Shown in pieces: positions 5,943-6,091 of a stretch of 6,091 bases of DNA (the stretch's first letter is position 1; each line of letters begins with the position of its first letter). The stretch spans positions 1-6,091 of the forward strand of contig JBCCFC010000859.1 of assembly GCA_039029935.1 (NCBI GenBank), read 5' to 3'. Both the position numbers and the translations under genes were made by a program. Source of the stretch: G039029935 sp039029935 (GTDB lineage: Bacteria > Chloroflexota > Anaerolineae > Caldilineales > Caldilineaceae). The notes beneath the pieces are model-generated. The model was not told the origin of the DNA, ran no database searches, and worked only from the letters and a program-made list of their open reading frames with translations.

Positions 5943-6091
5943 TTGCTGAATGGCACTCTGTTGCACCAAATCATAATCAGCATGACGGGGGACAATAATC
6001 TCCTGTGCCCCGCGTGCCCGCAATTGAGCGACGACAAACGAGCCAAGAAAGCCCGCCCCGCCCCGAACCATGAAGCGGTTTTAACGCCAAA
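5872..6091. repeat. terminal inverted repeat (fold-back) at the contig end
   Basis: Bases 5900-5934 are the exact reverse complement of 6029-6063 (35 of 35). Outward, 5872-5899 against 6064-6091 pairs at 21 of 28 positions, right up to the last base of the window. The 94-base spacer 5935-6028 is the continuation of the epimerase gene in reverse. In the same frame, the left arm encodes WRDKRVIVTGGAGFLG and the right arm, read on the minus strand, WR-stop-NRFMVRGGAGFLG: the same protein start with errors. A chimeric join explains this better than a natural repeat. Confidence 0.9.
5935..6071 (-). pseudogene. inverted fragment of the same epimerase gene
   Basis: Read on the minus strand from 6071, this gives MVRGGAGFLGSFVVAQLRARG and continues to LVQQSAIQQLLA near 5935. 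Residues after GGAGFLGSFVV are the natural continuation missing from the plus-strand copy. Beyond 5935 the minus-strand frame merely reads the reverse complement of the left arm (DKRAKKARPA and so on), which is not epimerase sequence. The apparent ATG at 6071 is a corrupted VIV codon region, not a start. It should not be annotated as an independent gene. Confidence 0.75.

Noticed and set aside
5819..6046. Minus-strand open frame of 75 codons at the right end
   Set aside because: It lies in another frame of the inverted fold-back and spans the artificial join; its sequence shows no family motif.
5872..6091. Interpretation of the fold-back as a natural hairpin telomere, terminator or inverted gene duplication
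   Set aside because: The loop is exactly the missing continuation of the same gene, the arm reaches the last base of the window, and mismatches pile up only near that end and create a stop codon. An artefact is simpler.

Overview
The window reads as part of a bacterial genome of moderate GC content, carrying the middle of a surface-polysaccharide locus. Lineage is an inference: a solitary Uma2-type nuclease gene, a lipoprotein-anchored thioredoxin-fold protein with a long acidic linker, and extended -10 promoters of the form TGNTATRAT would fit Chloroflexota (Anaerolineae-like) or another Uma2-rich phylum. No rRNA or other marker gene is present to settle it.

Left part (1-1253, minus strand). 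Positions 1-444 hold the N-terminal 148 codons of a DsbA-like thiol:disulfide lipoprotein that runs off the left edge. The gap 445-578 contains a nested palindrome centred on base 525. Positions 579-1253 encode a complete 224-residue Uma2-family (PD-(D/E)XK-like) protein. A 316-base divergent intergenic region (1254-1569) follows. It holds good minus-strand extended -10 elements for the Uma2 gene, several short inverted repeats, and a weaker candidate promoter for the plus-strand operon.

Central operon (1570-5750, plus strand). Four tightly spaced genes encode a polytopic O-antigen ligase/polymerase-like protein (Wzy/WaaL superfamily), a GT2 glycosyltransferase, a GT4 glycosyltransferase, and a WecG/TagA/CpsF-family glycosyltransferase. 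Gaps are 3, 19 and 7 bases, and the GT2 and WecG genes use GTG and TTG starts. A plausible working order is that WecG/TagA and the two other transferases build a lipid-linked oligosaccharide on the cytoplasmic face, which the Wzy-like protein polymerises or ligates outside. The flippase and the initiating phosphoglycosyl transferase are not in the window.

Right end (5751-6091). After a short gap with an extended -10 promoter, a GDP-L-fucose-synthase-like NAD-dependent epimerase gene starts at 5841. After 31 codons it collapses into a fold-back: the next part of the same gene appears in reverse orientation, followed by a reverse-complement copy of the gene's own start that becomes error-rich towards base 6091. 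This looks like a chimeric contig end (template-switch or assembly artefact), not real gene structure.

I found no CRISPR array, tRNA, rRNA, insertion sequence or clearly new defence system. The unusual items are the terminal fold-back, the nested palindrome, a 14-residue tandem duplication in the Wzy-like protein, and the likely Asn in place of the catalytic Thr in the WecG/TagA protein.
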